Counted from the stretch's first letter, positions 42,711 to 51,689 are shown. The stretch is DNA of 64,000 nt from Verrucomicrobiota bacterium (GCA_003152315.1 PLZV01000036.1:1-64000), one strand, 5' to 3'. Made by a program: numbers and translations. The notes: generated by a model from the sequence alone, not told the origin.

Positions 42711-42737
42711 GCTCGCCGTGCGTCCGAGCATTCTGAC

Positions 42738-42766
42738 TTGTCTGGCTAACCGGGGCTCGCCATACT
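42738..42766 (+). promoter_or_regulatory. Candidate promoter of the NagA gene
   Basis: TTGTCT at 42738-42743, 17-nt spacer, CATACT at 42761-42766, then exactly 9 nt to ATG 42776 with no Shine-Dalgarno sequence; the same geometry as the promoter at 60645-60673. Confidence 0.5.
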
Positions 42767-42775
42767 GCGCGGGTC

Positions 42776-43957
42776 ATGATGGTTATCATCAACGGTCGCG
42801 TTGTCGGTCCGCACAGCGTGTTGGAGCATCACTGTGTCGTCATCGAAGACGGCCGGATCAAGCAAATCGCGCCGACCGCGCAGGTGCTTTGGCCGGAAGA
42901 CGCACAGGTCATTGATGCTCATGACGGGTTTGTAGCACCCGGTTTCGTCGACATGCACGTTCATGGCGCGATGGGGCGCGATACAATGGAGGGCACCGTC
43001 GAAGCGATGGCGCAAATCGCGAAGTTTCACGCGACGGGTGGCACGACAGCAATGACTCCCACGACCACCACCCACTCTAGGGAAAAAATCAACAGCGCGC
43101 TCCAGGCGATTGCCGATGCGATGGGGCACGATTTCGGCGGGGCGCAAATCGTGGGCGCCCACGTCGAAGGACCCTACATTTCTCGGGAACGCAGCGGCGC
43201 GCAACCCGCACAGTTTATTCGCGACCCAATCTCGTCGGAATATGAACCGTGGCTGGATCGCGGGGGATTGGTGACGCAGATGACACTCGCCCCGGAACTG
43301 CCGGGCGCGCTGGAGCTTATCGACGCGCTTTTGGAGCGGGAGATTCTGCCGAGTGGCGGGCACACGGCGGCGAACAGCGAGCAAGCGTGCGCGGCGATTG
43401 AGCGCGGCCTGTGTCACGCGACGCATTTGTTCAATTGCATGTCGAGCACGGTGAAGTCCGGCCCGTTTCGATTGCCCGGTGCCCTGGAGACGTTTCTGGC
43501 TGACGAACGGGTGATGGTGGAATTGATCGCCGACGGCAAGCACGTGCATCCGGAGTTGATGCGACTGGCGGTGCGGGCGAAAGGAATCGACAAGGTATGC
43601 CTGATCACCGATGCGACCGCGGGCGCGGGCCTGGCGGAGGGCGCCGAGTTTCTGGTCGGTGAAACGCGCGCGGTAGTGGTTGCTGGCGTCGGTATGGTCG
43701 TAGACGGCTCCGCCCTGGCGGGCAGCGTGTCGACAATGATCCAGATGGTCAGGAACATGATTGAGCTTGTCGGCTTGTCGTTGGCTGATGCGGTGCGCCT
43801 GGCGAGCTTGAACCCGGCGCGCGCATTGGGAATCAGCGGGCGGAAAGGCAGCTTGGAACCGCGCAAGGATGCGGACATCGTGGTTTTCTCGGGCAGCTTC
43901 GCAGTGTTAAAGACGGTGATCGGCGGACGGCTGGAATACGAGGCGCCGGCAGCGTGA
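42776..43957 (+). CDS. nagA: N-acetylglucosamine-6-phosphate deacetylase
   Basis: 393 residues of the amidohydrolase superfamily. Metal and catalytic motifs: FVDMHVHGAMGRDTM (HxH), GAHVEGPYISRER (metal Glu), SGGHTAANSEQACAAI and CHATHLFNCMSS (His ligands), CLITDATAGAGL (catalytic Asp). LNPARALGISGRKGSLEP is the usual C-terminal motif. It removes the acetyl group from GlcNAc-6-P, feeding amino-sugar recycling. Length is normal. The first ATG is used; MM at the start leaves a second one codon later. Confidence 0.93.
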   Translation: MMVIINGRVVGPHSVLEHHCVVIEDGRIKQIAPTAQVLWPEDAQVIDAHDGFVAPGFVDMHVHGAMGRDTMEGTVEAMAQIAKFHATGGTTAMTPTTTTHSREKINSALQAIADAMGHDFGGAQIVGAHVEGPYISRERSGAQPAQFIRDPISSEYEPWLDRGGLVTQMTLAPELPGALELIDALLEREILPSGGHTAANSEQACAAIERGLCHATHLFNCMSSTVKSGPFRLPGALETFLADERVMVELIADGKHVHPELMRLAVRAKGIDKVCLITDATAGAGLAEGAEFLVGETRAVVVAGVGMVVDGSALAGSVSTMIQMVRNMIELVGLSLADAVRLASLNPARALGISGRKGSLEPRKDADIVVFSGSFAVLKTVIGGRLEYEAPAA

Positions 43958-43982
43958 ACGACATGATTCAGGTGAACTCGAG

Positions 43983-44879
43983 ATGATTATTATTACCGGA
44001 GCGACAGGGTTTGTTGGCGAGGAAGTTGTCAAACAGGTGCGGGCCGCGGGTCACTCGGTTCGCGTCCTCGTGCGCGACCCGCGGCGCGCGTCGTGGCTGG
44101 TGGAGCGCTACGGGGTCGAGCTTATTCACGGCAACGTCTTATACGCGCCGTCGATCGAAGGCGCGATGCAGGGCGCGAAGTGCGTGATTCACCTTGTGGG
44201 CATCATCCGCGAGTGGAAGGAAAACACCTTCGAGCGGGTGCACGTCCAGGCGACGAACCACGTGGTGGACGAAGCGAAGAAGTCAGGCGTGAAACGGTTT
44301 CTGCACATGAGCGCGCTCGGCACACGTGAGAATGCGCGGAGCCGTTACCAGCAAACGAAGTGGGCGGGGGAAGACTGCGTGCGCAAGAGCGGCCTGGCCT
44401 GGACAATCTTCCGTCCCTCGTTCATTTATGGGCCGAAAGACAAGGCGATCAACACACTGGCGAAGCTCGTGCAACGCCTGCCGTTTGTGCCGGTCCTGGG
44501 CCGCGGGAACACAAAGATCCAGCCAATTTCGGTCGCGAATGTCGCCCGCGGCTTTGTCGGGGCGATTCGGAATGACGAGAGCATCAGCCATGTCTACGAT
44601 CTCTGCGGGCCCGAGGCCTTCACGTGGAATGAACTGTACGACAAGTTGCAAAGAATCCTCGGTACGCGAAAACCGAAATGGCATCTGCCGCTGCCCATCG
44701 CCCGGGTGCAAGCGGCGCTCTTCGAGAAGATCCTGCCGAACCCGCCCTTCACCTGCGACCAACTCCTTATGTTGCAAGAGGACAATACCGGTGACCCAAA
44801 GCCGGCGGAGCGGGACTTCCTGCTGGAGCAGGAGAGCTTCGACGATGGCGTGGCGCGCTACCTCAAGCGCCCCGCGTAA
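43983..44879 (+). CDS. NAD(P)-binding Rossmann protein, NDUFA9-like
   Basis: 298 residues of the atypical SDR class. The nucleotide loop is ITGATGFVGEEVVKQV, followed by VHLVGIIREWKENTFERVHVQAT and FLHMSALGTRENARSRYQQT, with Y and K spacing of complex-I NDUFA9-like proteins. RPSFIYGPKDKAIN and QPISVANVARGFVGAI complete the pattern. It may assist respiratory complex I or quinone metabolism; no nuo genes are near. No clear Shine-Dalgarno; 25 nt after nagA. It ends before a hairpin terminator. Confidence 0.85.
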   Translation: MIIITGATGFVGEEVVKQVRAAGHSVRVLVRDPRRASWLVERYGVELIHGNVLYAPSIEGAMQGAKCVIHLVGIIREWKENTFERVHVQATNHVVDEAKKSGVKRFLHMSALGTRENARSRYQQTKWAGEDCVRKSGLAWTIFRPSFIYGPKDKAINTLAKLVQRLPFVPVLGRGNTKIQPISVANVARGFVGAIRNDESISHVYDLCGPEAFTWNELYDKLQRILGTRKPKWHLPLPIARVQAALFEKILPNPPFTCDQLLMLQEDNTGDPKPAERDFLLEQESFDDGVARYLKRPA

Positions 44880-44880
44880 G

Positions 44881-44914
44881 AAAAAAACAGGGAATCCGTG
44901 AAGGATTCCCTGTT
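44881..44914 (-). terminator. Strong hairpin terminator between convergent genes
   Basis: 12-bp perfect stem (44886-44897 with 44903-44914; GGAATCC core) and a 5-nt loop. On the minus strand it is followed by a run of T (AAAAAAA on the plus strand at 44881-44887), so it mainly ends the minus-strand gene at 44960-45319; it may also end the plus-strand gene. Confidence 0.85.
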
Positions 44915-44959
44915 GCGATATCGAGATTTAAGGAAGTGTAGCCAGTCCTTGCCTCCCCA

Positions 44960-45319
44960 CTAGTCCGTCTTCTTGGCGGTATCGGGTGGGCCAATCTTGT
45001 GGGCCGTCGCGACGCCGTTTTCCTCGGTGTATGCGACCTTGACCTTGTCACCCACCTTGATATCGGCGATCGCCGCGTCCTTCTTGTCGGCGGTACTGTA
45101 CTTGGTCTTCTCGACGATTTTGAACGTCTTGCTGGTCGTATCCTTCTTGACGATGACGGTACCCGCCTTCGCGTCGATGGATTCAATCAACCCCGTGAAC
45201 TGTTGTCTCTTGGGCTTTTCTGGCTTGGCGGCGTCTTGAGCCCGTACCGGCGCTGTGAACGCAAACGCGACCGCCGCAATACTCACTGCCATAGCTGCCC
45301 GTAGCAGATGCTTACTCAT
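44960..45319 (-). CDS. Exported small protein, likely small beta-barrel
   Basis: 119 residues with a Sec signal peptide (MAVSIAAVAFAFTAPVRAQ) and AGGAGG before the start. The mature core QFTGLIESIDAKAGTVIVKK, then SKTFKIVEKTKYSTADKKDA and IADIKVGDKVKVAYTEENGV has the small-barrel pattern (DUF5666-like) also visible in the protein at 38437-38892; the two look like distant paralogues. Lys-rich. Probably periplasmic; function unknown. It ends at a strong terminator and has a TTGACG-type -35 upstream. Confidence 0.75.
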   Translation of the reverse strand: MSKHLLRAAMAVSIAAVAFAFTAPVRAQDAAKPEKPKRQQFTGLIESIDAKAGTVIVKKDTTSKTFKIVEKTKYSTADKKDAAIADIKVGDKVKVAYTEENGVATAHKIGPPDTAKKTD

Positions 45320-45518
45320 TTCTTTCCTCCTGTTGTTGTGAGGGTTCTGTTATTTATATCCCCGGAAGCCTCAGTCGGTGTTTAGAGCAAAAACCTCCTT
45401 CCGTCAAGGGCTTTTTGCTTGATTCACTGGGCCTTCGGGTACAATCTCAACGAGCCTCGCACCGCGCGAGTCAGACGGAGTCTTACAAGGTAAACCAGTT
45501 TTTCGGGAGATTCTCCAA

Positions 45519-47549
45519 ATGCCAGTTGATACCACAAAGATTCGCACGGTAGCCATTGTCGGACATGCCTCCAGCGGCAAGACTTCCCTGGTCGACGCCG
45601 TGCTGTTCATCTCCAAGGTTGTGAACACCCACGGTCGCGTCGCCAACGGAACCAGTGCCGCCGATTGTCTCCCGGATGAACTCGAACGCAAGATCACCAT
45701 TCACGCCAAGTCCTTCCACTGCCGGTGGCAGGGCCACTCGATCACTTTGCTCGACACGCCGGGCTTCGCCGACTTTTTCGGCGACACACTGGCCGCAGTC
45801 CGCGCCGCCGACGCGGCCATTGTTGTCATTGACGGCGTGGGCGGCGTCGAAGTCGGCGCGCGTCGCATCTGGAAGATGCTGGACGAAATGCAGAAACCAC
45901 GCCTCGTGTTTGTCAACAAACTCGACAAGGAGAATAGTGACTTTTTCCGTTGCGTGGAGCAGATCCGCAGCGCGTTCGGAAAAAACTGCATTCCGTTCGA
46001 ATTGCCGGTCGGCCAGGAAACGGGTTTCTCGAAGGTGTTGAACCTGCGCACGACACCCGAGGCGGACGTCCCCCACGAACTGCACGATCAGTTCCACAAA
46101 TGCCATGAAAGCCTGGAAGAAGCCGCCGCCGAGCAGGACGATAAGTTGCTCGAAGAGTTTCTCGGCGGCCAGGCGCTCACGCTGGAAGAGATCACGAAGG
46201 GCACCCACGTCGGGGTCGCCCGCGGCACGACCGTGCCGATCTACTGTGGTTGCGCGGAGAAGGAAATCGGCGTGCAAAACTTGCTGGAAGGCGTTACCGC
46301 GTTGTTGCCATCGCCCGTGGATCGTGGCGCGGTGGCCACCGAGGACGGCGGGAGTGTCGAGCCCGTGGCGAACACGCCGTTTAGCGCTTTCGTTTTCAAG
46401 GCGACCGTTGATCCGTACGCGGGACACCTGGCCTACGTGCGGGTGGTTTCGGGCACATTGAAGGCCGATATGGACGTGCTAAATGTCACGCGGGGCGTGA
46501 AGGAACGCATCCCCCAGTTGCTGAGCATGCAGGGCAAGACGCAGACGACCGTCGCGGAGGCCGGCCCAGGCGAAATCGTGGCGCTGGCAAAACTCAAGGA
46601 TACGCATATCAACAACACGCTATGCGATCCGTCCCGGCAGGTGAAATTCCCGCCGATCAAGTTCCCACGACCCGTGATGAGCTATGCCATCCATCCGCAC
46701 ACGACGAAGGATGAAGAGAAAATCAGCATGGCATTGCACCGGTTGACCGAAGAGGACCCGACGTTCCACATGGAACGCAACCCGAACACCAAGGAATTGA
46801 TCATTTCGGGCATGGGGGACCAACACCTCGCGGTCGTGGTGGATAATCTAAAGAAACGGCTCGGCGTCAACGTCGATCTCAGCACACCGAAGGTCGACTA
46901 CAAGGAAACCATCACCTCTCACGGCGACGGCCATTACAAGCACAAGAAACAATCGGGCGGTCACGGCCAGTATGGCGAAGCCTACGTCAAGATCGAGCCT
47001 CACGAGCGCGGCCGGGGTTTTGAGTTTAGCAGTGAAGTGGTCGGCGGCTCCATCCCACGCAACTTCATACCGGCCGTCGAGAAGGGCTGCGTCGAGGGAA
47101 TGCAGGCGGGCGTCGTGGCCGGTTATCCTGTCGTCGATGTGCACGCGATTGTGTACGACGGCTCGTACCACGACGTCGACTCCAACGAAATCAGCTTTAA
47201 GATCGCGGGCCTGCACGCTTTCAAGGAAGCGATGCAAAAAGCCCGACCCGCGCTGCTCGAGCCGATCATGAATATCACCGTCTATGTGCCCGACCAGTAC
47301 ATGGGCGACATCACCGGGGACCTTAACCACCGCCGCGGTCACATTCTCACCGTCGAGACGGCGGACGGCATGCAAGCCATCAAGGCGCAGGTGCCACAGG
47401 CGGAGTTGTTCAAATATGCGAGCGAGTTGCGCTCCATTACGGCGGGTCGCGCCTCGTTCGAGATGGAGTTTTCCCACTACGAACAAGTTCCCCAACATGT
47501 CGCCCAAAAAGTCGTCACCGAAGCCGCCAAGAAAGCCGAGCAGCATTGA
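45519..47549 (+). CDS. EF-G-like translation-factor GTPase (FusA paralogue)
   Basis: 676 residues with all five EF-G domains. G1 is GHASSGKT (15-22; EF-G normally has AHIDAGKT), G2 region ELERKITI, G3 DTPGFADF, G4 NKLD. Domain IV has GGHGQYGEAYVKIEPHERG and GYPVVDVHAIVYDGSYHDVDS; domain V MNITVYVPDQYMGDITGDLNHRRG. Altered G1 and shorter length point to the EF-G-like (FusA2) paralogue seen in several phyla rather than the housekeeping factor. Role could be alternative elongation or ribosome recycling. A TACAAT box (45440-45445) with a ~70-nt leader and GGAG precedes it. Confidence 0.88.
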   Translation: MPVDTTKIRTVAIVGHASSGKTSLVDAVLFISKVVNTHGRVANGTSAADCLPDELERKITIHAKSFHCRWQGHSITLLDTPGFADFFGDTLAAVRAADAAIVVIDGVGGVEVGARRIWKMLDEMQKPRLVFVNKLDKENSDFFRCVEQIRSAFGKNCIPFELPVGQETGFSKVLNLRTTPEADVPHELHDQFHKCHESLEEAAAEQDDKLLEEFLGGQALTLEEITKGTHVGVARGTTVPIYCGCAEKEIGVQNLLEGVTALLPSPVDRGAVATEDGGSVEPVANTPFSAFVFKATVDPYAGHLAYVRVVSGTLKADMDVLNVTRGVKERIPQLLSMQGKTQTTVAEAGPGEIVALAKLKDTHINNTLCDPSRQVKFPPIKFPRPVMSYAIHPHTTKDEEKISMALHRLTEEDPTFHMERNPNTKELIISGMGDQHLAVVVDNLKKRLGVNVDLSTPKVDYKETITSHGDGHYKHKKQSGGHGQYGEAYVKIEPHERGRGFEFSSEVVGGSIPRNFIPAVEKGCVEGMQAGVVAGYPVVDVHAIVYDGSYHDVDSNEISFKIAGLHAFKEAMQKARPALLEPIMNITVYVPDQYMGDITGDLNHRRGHILTVETADGMQAIKAQVPQAELFKYASELRSITAGRASFEMEFSHYEQVPQHVAQKVVTEAAKKAEQH

Positions 47550-47554
47550 CCGTC

Positions 47555-49540
47555 TCAGCGCTTGGGACGATCGAGAACTGTGAGCAGGTTCCCCTCTACG
47601 ACAAGCAGAAAATGCGGTGTGGGATAAACCTCTGCGACGTACGTTTGAAAAAAACCGACGCGACGTGGGCGAGTCGGGTCTGAAATATTATACAAAGCTA
47701 TCTCTGATAGGCCATTTTCAAGGACAAGCGATTCGTCCAGGAATCTTGGTTCGTGATCTCCGTAGCGGCGAAACCAAAGGGCCAGCGGCGACGCGCGATA
47801 CTCGCCAACCAAGTCCCATTCGTGTGGTCGCGGGTGTCGTAGGATGCGCAGCCCCGACATGTTACTAACGCACCAAAGATCACCCCGGTTATTTGCGCAT
47901 CTCTCATTTGGATCATCCAGGAACAACTCTCTTGGCGGCAGGGCGTCCGGGTCGCGCGCCCAGTTGCGTTTATCGAGTAGAAGCTCGGGATGGTCAGGAT
48001 CGAGCGGCTTACCTGGTGTCCAGAAGCCCAGCCCGTTTGAGGACACGTTGGATAATACGATCTGCAACTTCCCTCGATAGATTCTGGCGGATGTGTCCGG
48101 TGGCAACTGGATCTCGTAGCGCGGTTGGGGGTTCGGTCCGTCAGACCAATCGAAGACGTACAGCTTGTGCTCCTTCGCCACCCACTCCTGCAAGTAGGCG
48201 TAACGGCTGACCGTACTTTCCCAGTCCTTGTAGACGTTGACGGATGCGATGGGGAACCGGTCGGGTGGCGGTTCCACTGTCGTACGACTGGTAACCTGTA
48301 GCGGGCCATGGCTCGGCCACGATAGCCTCAAGCGCAGCAAATCCGCATTCCAGTTGTCGTCCGGATCTTTCCTATTGGTGTTATGGCTGAGTGTCAAAAC
48401 CAATTCCCCATTCTCGTCCATAGCAAAGCCAATGATGCGCCCGGACTCGTTCAACTTGTCGGATAGATTGGCTTGCTGAAGATCCTTGATTTGGCCGTGC
48501 TCATCGAGGCGAAAGGATGCAACTTGCAGGCGCCAGGTTGTGGACGGGTGCCTGTGCCGAATTACTGACACCGTGGAAATGGACGTTGCTGACACCGCGT
48601 AAAACTGATCGCCCTGGTTCGCCACTAATACTCTCGGATACCAGAAATTCTCATCGTGGAAGATCTCCTTTTGGTCGCGCACGACGAGGGAGTTTCCGAC
48701 TTCTCCCAACGCGAGGCCGAGCAACGTCAACACGACGAGGGCCACTGTCCACGCGAGTTGTTTGTGGCCGAGCCGGATGACCCGCTCCCGCGTGCAGCAG
48801 ATTAGCGCCGTCCCGACGCAGGTGACCAGTCCCAGCACCGTCAGCACCACAAACGGCCAGCCAAAGCCGAGCCACGAACGGTCGGTGGAAGAACTGGCAG
48901 ACTCCAGTGTGCTCCACCAATTCGGATGCAAGAATTGGAGCCGGGACGAGATTAGCGGAGCGACGAGCCAGACGATCAGCGCCAAGCAACCGACGAGCGT
49001 GCTAGCCAGCATCTGGCGCGTGACTACCGCCGCGGTGAACCCGATTACGTAACCAACCACAAACACCCAGGTCCAGAGAAGCGCCCAACGAATCGTTGTT
49101 ACCGTGGTAGGCGCGTCCCAACCTCTCTCGAACGCGCCCCAATGCAACATGGAGAAATCCCAGGCAGCCCCAACGAACAATACCAGCAACAGGACCGCCA
49201 CCCCCGTCTTCAGTTTGGCCCAAATGACCTGCCGCGCGGAAACAGGCATCGCCAGCAAAAAATGTTCTTCAGCTTTGCCCCAGTCGCGACAAACGGTGTG
49301 GGCGCCGATGACCACTGCGTAGAGCCAGCCCACGGCCACCAAGAGCGCCCACACGAATGGAAATGATTCATGGTCCCGGCTGATCGCGAGAAGGAGCGAT
49401 TCGAGAATGGTCGGCAGGACCCAAAAGATCGCGATGCCGCCGATCAAGGCTTCGCGCGCATCGCGATATTCCTTCCGCGAGAGATTGTTCATCGCGGACC
49501 TCGACGAGAGCGGTCGGGTTGTGACGAGTGACACGTTCAT
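47555..49540 (-). CDS. ABC-2-type permease with large extracytoplasmic beta-propeller-like domain
   Basis: 661 residues from ATG 49540 (ATGA with the upstream permease). About 7 membrane segments fill residues ~15-300, in the ABC-2 order, with AEEHFLLAMPVSARQVIWAK as the permease coupling-type loop. With seven helices the ~350-residue C-terminal part lies outside. It has repeated beta-strand units such as WRLQVASFRLDEHGQIKDLQ, ASVNVYKDWESTVSRYAYLQ and GLRILRHPRPHEWDLVGEYR, resembling a beta-propeller. No cysteine or catalytic pattern is evident. It might sense or bind an external ligand for the exporter. Family not recognised as a whole. Confidence 0.7.
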   Translation of the reverse strand: MNVSLVTTRPLSSRSAMNNLSRKEYRDAREALIGGIAIFWVLPTILESLLLAISRDHESFPFVWALLVAVGWLYAVVIGAHTVCRDWGKAEEHFLLAMPVSARQVIWAKLKTGVAVLLLVLFVGAAWDFSMLHWGAFERGWDAPTTVTTIRWALLWTWVFVVGYVIGFTAAVVTRQMLASTLVGCLALIVWLVAPLISSRLQFLHPNWWSTLESASSSTDRSWLGFGWPFVVLTVLGLVTCVGTALICCTRERVIRLGHKQLAWTVALVVLTLLGLALGEVGNSLVVRDQKEIFHDENFWYPRVLVANQGDQFYAVSATSISTVSVIRHRHPSTTWRLQVASFRLDEHGQIKDLQQANLSDKLNESGRIIGFAMDENGELVLTLSHNTNRKDPDDNWNADLLRLRLSWPSHGPLQVTSRTTVEPPPDRFPIASVNVYKDWESTVSRYAYLQEWVAKEHKLYVFDWSDGPNPQPRYEIQLPPDTSARIYRGKLQIVLSNVSSNGLGFWTPGKPLDPDHPELLLDKRNWARDPDALPPRELFLDDPNERCANNRGDLWCVSNMSGLRILRHPRPHEWDLVGEYRASPLALWFRRYGDHEPRFLDESLVLENGLSEIALYNISDPTRPRRVGFFQTYVAEVYPTPHFLLVVEGNLLTVLDRPKR

Positions 49541-50382
49541 GTTTGCATCCATTTTTGAATCGGCCGGCCCGACTTCCAGCCGACCAACCACACGGGGAGA
49601 ACGATCCACAAGCCGGCTTGCGCCAGAAGTAGCACCGGCAAAAGAGGCGCAAAAACTCCGGGAAACGCGACGACGAGTGGCGAGAGCGGGTTAAGCAGCC
49701 CCGTACAGAAGAGCGCCGCCTGGTAGAGCGTGACGGTTCTTTCGAAATCCCATGATTTTCCGGCGGGGAGTAGTTGTATCAGCCACACGAGCAGCGCGAT
49801 CGTCAGGGAAATCCCGCCAAGCGCCGCGGTGAACTCCTGCCTCGCCCGCGTCAGCAGAAAGAACAAGGGCGTGTACCAACAAGCCAGCGAGATGGTCGCC
49901 ACCAATGCGAAGACGCCGATTGTTTCCAGTGGATGCGCTCCCGTCAGAAGGTGAGAAAGATTCCGGACATTGCTGAAGTTATCGTACGCGAATTCTTTTG
50001 GCACCCGACGAAATCCGCGGCTGGCCATGGCGGCCATGCCCGCCAAGGTTGCGATAACCATCATCCCGGCGAGTTGGGCGAGGCCCATCATCCATTTCGA
50101 GCGCAACACCTGCGCTCGTGAAACCGGCTGCACTGTCAGAAACTCCCAGGTGCGATCCGCGCGCTCGCTCGCGACAGAACCCATGGCCAGAAAGACCACC
50201 ATTACCAAACCGACGGGGCCGTAAATCAACAGAGCCGCTTCACCGTTAGGGATGATTTGTGCGCGCAACAGGCCCGCCAACAGGCCGCTGAGCACAGTCG
50301 TGCCGAGGAAAAACCGCCAGCGCTGTTCCTGCCATTCCTTGCGCAACAACCCGCGGAATATTCTTCGTCTGTTCTCAGGCAT
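49537..50382 (-). CDS. ABC-2-type transporter permease
   Basis: 281 residues from ATG 50382 (an upstream ATG at 50403 is possible). Six membrane segments between residues ~20 and ~275. SVASERADRTWEFLTVQPVSRAQVLRSKWMMG is the conserved ABC-2 coupling region. It forms the membrane channel with its partner at 47555-49540, driven by the ATPase at 50375-51271; the genes overlap by a few bases each, so stoichiometric coupled translation is likely. Substrate unknown; the YtrBCDE and bacitracin-type exporters are the closest functional model. Confidence 0.85.
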   Translation of the reverse strand: MPENRRRIFRGLLRKEWQEQRWRFFLGTTVLSGLLAGLLRAQIIPNGEAALLIYGPVGLVMVVFLAMGSVASERADRTWEFLTVQPVSRAQVLRSKWMMGLAQLAGMMVIATLAGMAAMASRGFRRVPKEFAYDNFSNVRNLSHLLTGAHPLETIGVFALVATISLACWYTPLFFLLTRARQEFTAALGGISLTIALLVWLIQLLPAGKSWDFERTVTLYQAALFCTGLLNPLSPLVVAFPGVFAPLLPVLLLAQAGLWIVLPVWLVGWKSGRPIQKWMQT

Positions 50383-51271
50383 GGGGCGCCTCCCTCCGAC
50401 CAATGACGTATGCCTCGAAGATTTCGTCGAGATTCAAATCGACTTCGCGTACCGGTAGGATTGGGCCGAGCGCGCGACGTGTGGCGGCAACGTCTTCGAC
50501 CGTGACCGCCAACTGGCTGTCGTAGGATTGTATGTCCAGCAAGCCCGCGAGCTTCGCCACGTCTATGCGGTCGGAAGATTGGAAAACGAGGCGTTTGACC
50601 TTTTCCCGCAGTTCGTCCACGGGCGCGCACCGGAGGATCCGTCCGTCGTGCAGGATCGCAACGCGGTCGCAGATGGGCTCGATTTCGTAGAGGAGATGTG
50701 AAGAAAAGAAAACCGTGATGCCCTGGTTCTGGAGATGGCCGATCACGTCGCGCAACAGATCGCGCCGGGCGATGGGATCGAGAGCCAGCGTTGGATCATC
50801 GAGAATGACCAGCTTTGGTCGATGCGCGAGCGCCAGCAAGAGGGCCAGGCGGCTGGTCTGACCCTTGGAAAGCGCGCCGACCTTTTGATCGGGATCGAGG
50901 CGCATTTGTTTGCGCAAGTCTTCCGCGGATGTCGCATCCCAGGCTGGGTAAAAGCGAGCGACCCACTCAATGAGTTCCTTCACCCGCATCCAACTGTACA
51001 TGGTTTGGTTTTCAGCCATGTAGCCGATGCGGCGACGCACCTCGATTGGTTGGACTTGGGGGTCAATGCCCGCCACCGCGCAGCGGCCCGCATCGGGTTG
51101 AAGAAGCCCCAGCAGAATGCGAATCAGCGTGGTCTTGCCGGCGCCGTTCAAACCGAGGAACCCAAAGATTGAACCTGCGGGAACTTCAAGATTCACGTCA
51201 CGCAGAACGTCCTGACCACCGAAGGATTTGCGGAGGCCTTCGATTCGAATGTCAGCAGTGAAGTTGCTCAT
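50375..51271 (-). CDS. ABC transporter ATPase
   Basis: 298 residues. Walker A GLNGAGKTTL (40-49), Q-loop in MAENQTMYSW, signature LSKGQ (134-138) and Walker B VILDDP (155-160), where the usual catalytic Glu is Asp (D158-D159); H-loop in FFSSHLLYEIE. The C-terminal ~85 residues form the small accessory domain of ABC-2 ATPases. It powers the two permeases downstream and is encoded after the GntR regulator with an ATGA overlap. The Asp-for-Glu change may slow hydrolysis. Confidence 0.92.
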   Translation of the reverse strand: MSNFTADIRIEGLRKSFGGQDVLRDVNLEVPAGSIFGFLGLNGAGKTTLIRILLGLLQPDAGRCAVAGIDPQVQPIEVRRRIGYMAENQTMYSWMRVKELIEWVARFYPAWDATSAEDLRKQMRLDPDQKVGALSKGQTSRLALLLALAHRPKLVILDDPTLALDPIARRDLLRDVIGHLQNQGITVFFSSHLLYEIEPICDRVAILHDGRILRCAPVDELREKVKRLVFQSSDRIDVAKLAGLLDIQSYDSQLAVTVEDVAATRRALGPILPVREVDLNLDEIFEAYVIGRREAPHA

Positions 51272-51663
51272 GGCGACCGACCTCCGTTCGTGAGTTTCTC
51301 AATTTCTTCATCCAAAAGTTGGTGCAATTCGGGACGCGAGATTTCAAAGTGAACCGCCTGTGCGGCCGCCTGACCGAGAATCCCCGCGACCTGCTTGAGC
51401 CGCTCCGTTTTCTTCGTCGCGGGTGGCGCGTCGGCGACGAAGGTCCCATCGCCTTGTCTTCGGCTGATCAAACCGTCCCCTTCGAGCAGGATGTAGGCTT
51501 TGAGAACGGTATTCTGATTGACGGGCAGCCGTCTCGCCAACTCGCGCACGCTTGGCAGGCGGTCACCCGCCTGCAGGGTGCCGTTGGCGATTTGGTAGCC
51601 GATCTGATCGACGATCTGCCGATAGATCGGAACGGCGGAACTGCTTTCCAAGCGGATAAACAT
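51268..51663 (-). CDS. GntR-family regulator, YtrA subfamily
   Basis: 131 residues. The winged-helix DNA-binding domain is GDRLPSVRELARRLPVNQNTV and LKAYILLEGDGLISRRQGDGTFV (~38-80), followed by a short ~45-residue helical tail, the hallmark of the YtrA group that lacks a large effector domain. It heads the ABC exporter operon (ATGA to the ATPase gene) and has a palindromic site immediately upstream of its start, so negative autoregulation is likely. Confidence 0.9.
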   Translation of the reverse strand: MFIRLESSSAVPIYRQIVDQIGYQIANGTLQAGDRLPSVRELARRLPVNQNTVLKAYILLEGDGLISRRQGDGTFVADAPPATKKTERLKQVAGILGQAAAQAVHFEISRPELHQLLDEEIEKLTNGGRSP

Positions 51664-51665
51664 AT

Positions 51666-51689
51666 ACTGTTCTATACATGTAGAACAGT
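51666..51689 (-). promoter_or_regulatory. Palindromic operator of the GntR/ABC operon
   Basis: Perfect 9-bp half-sites ACTGTTCTA and TAGAACAGT separated by 6 nt, starting 3 nt upstream of the regulator start codon. On the minus strand a TTGACA -35 (complement of 51701-51706) lies 17 nt before the site, so the operator covers the -10 region. Confidence 0.75.

Noticed and set aside
45386-45419. AGCAAAAA/TTTTTGCT hairpin between the exported protein and the EF-G-like gene
   Set aside because: It falls in a divergent promoter region, overlapping the -35 for the minus gene; it is not placed as a terminator for any gene, so no feature is called.
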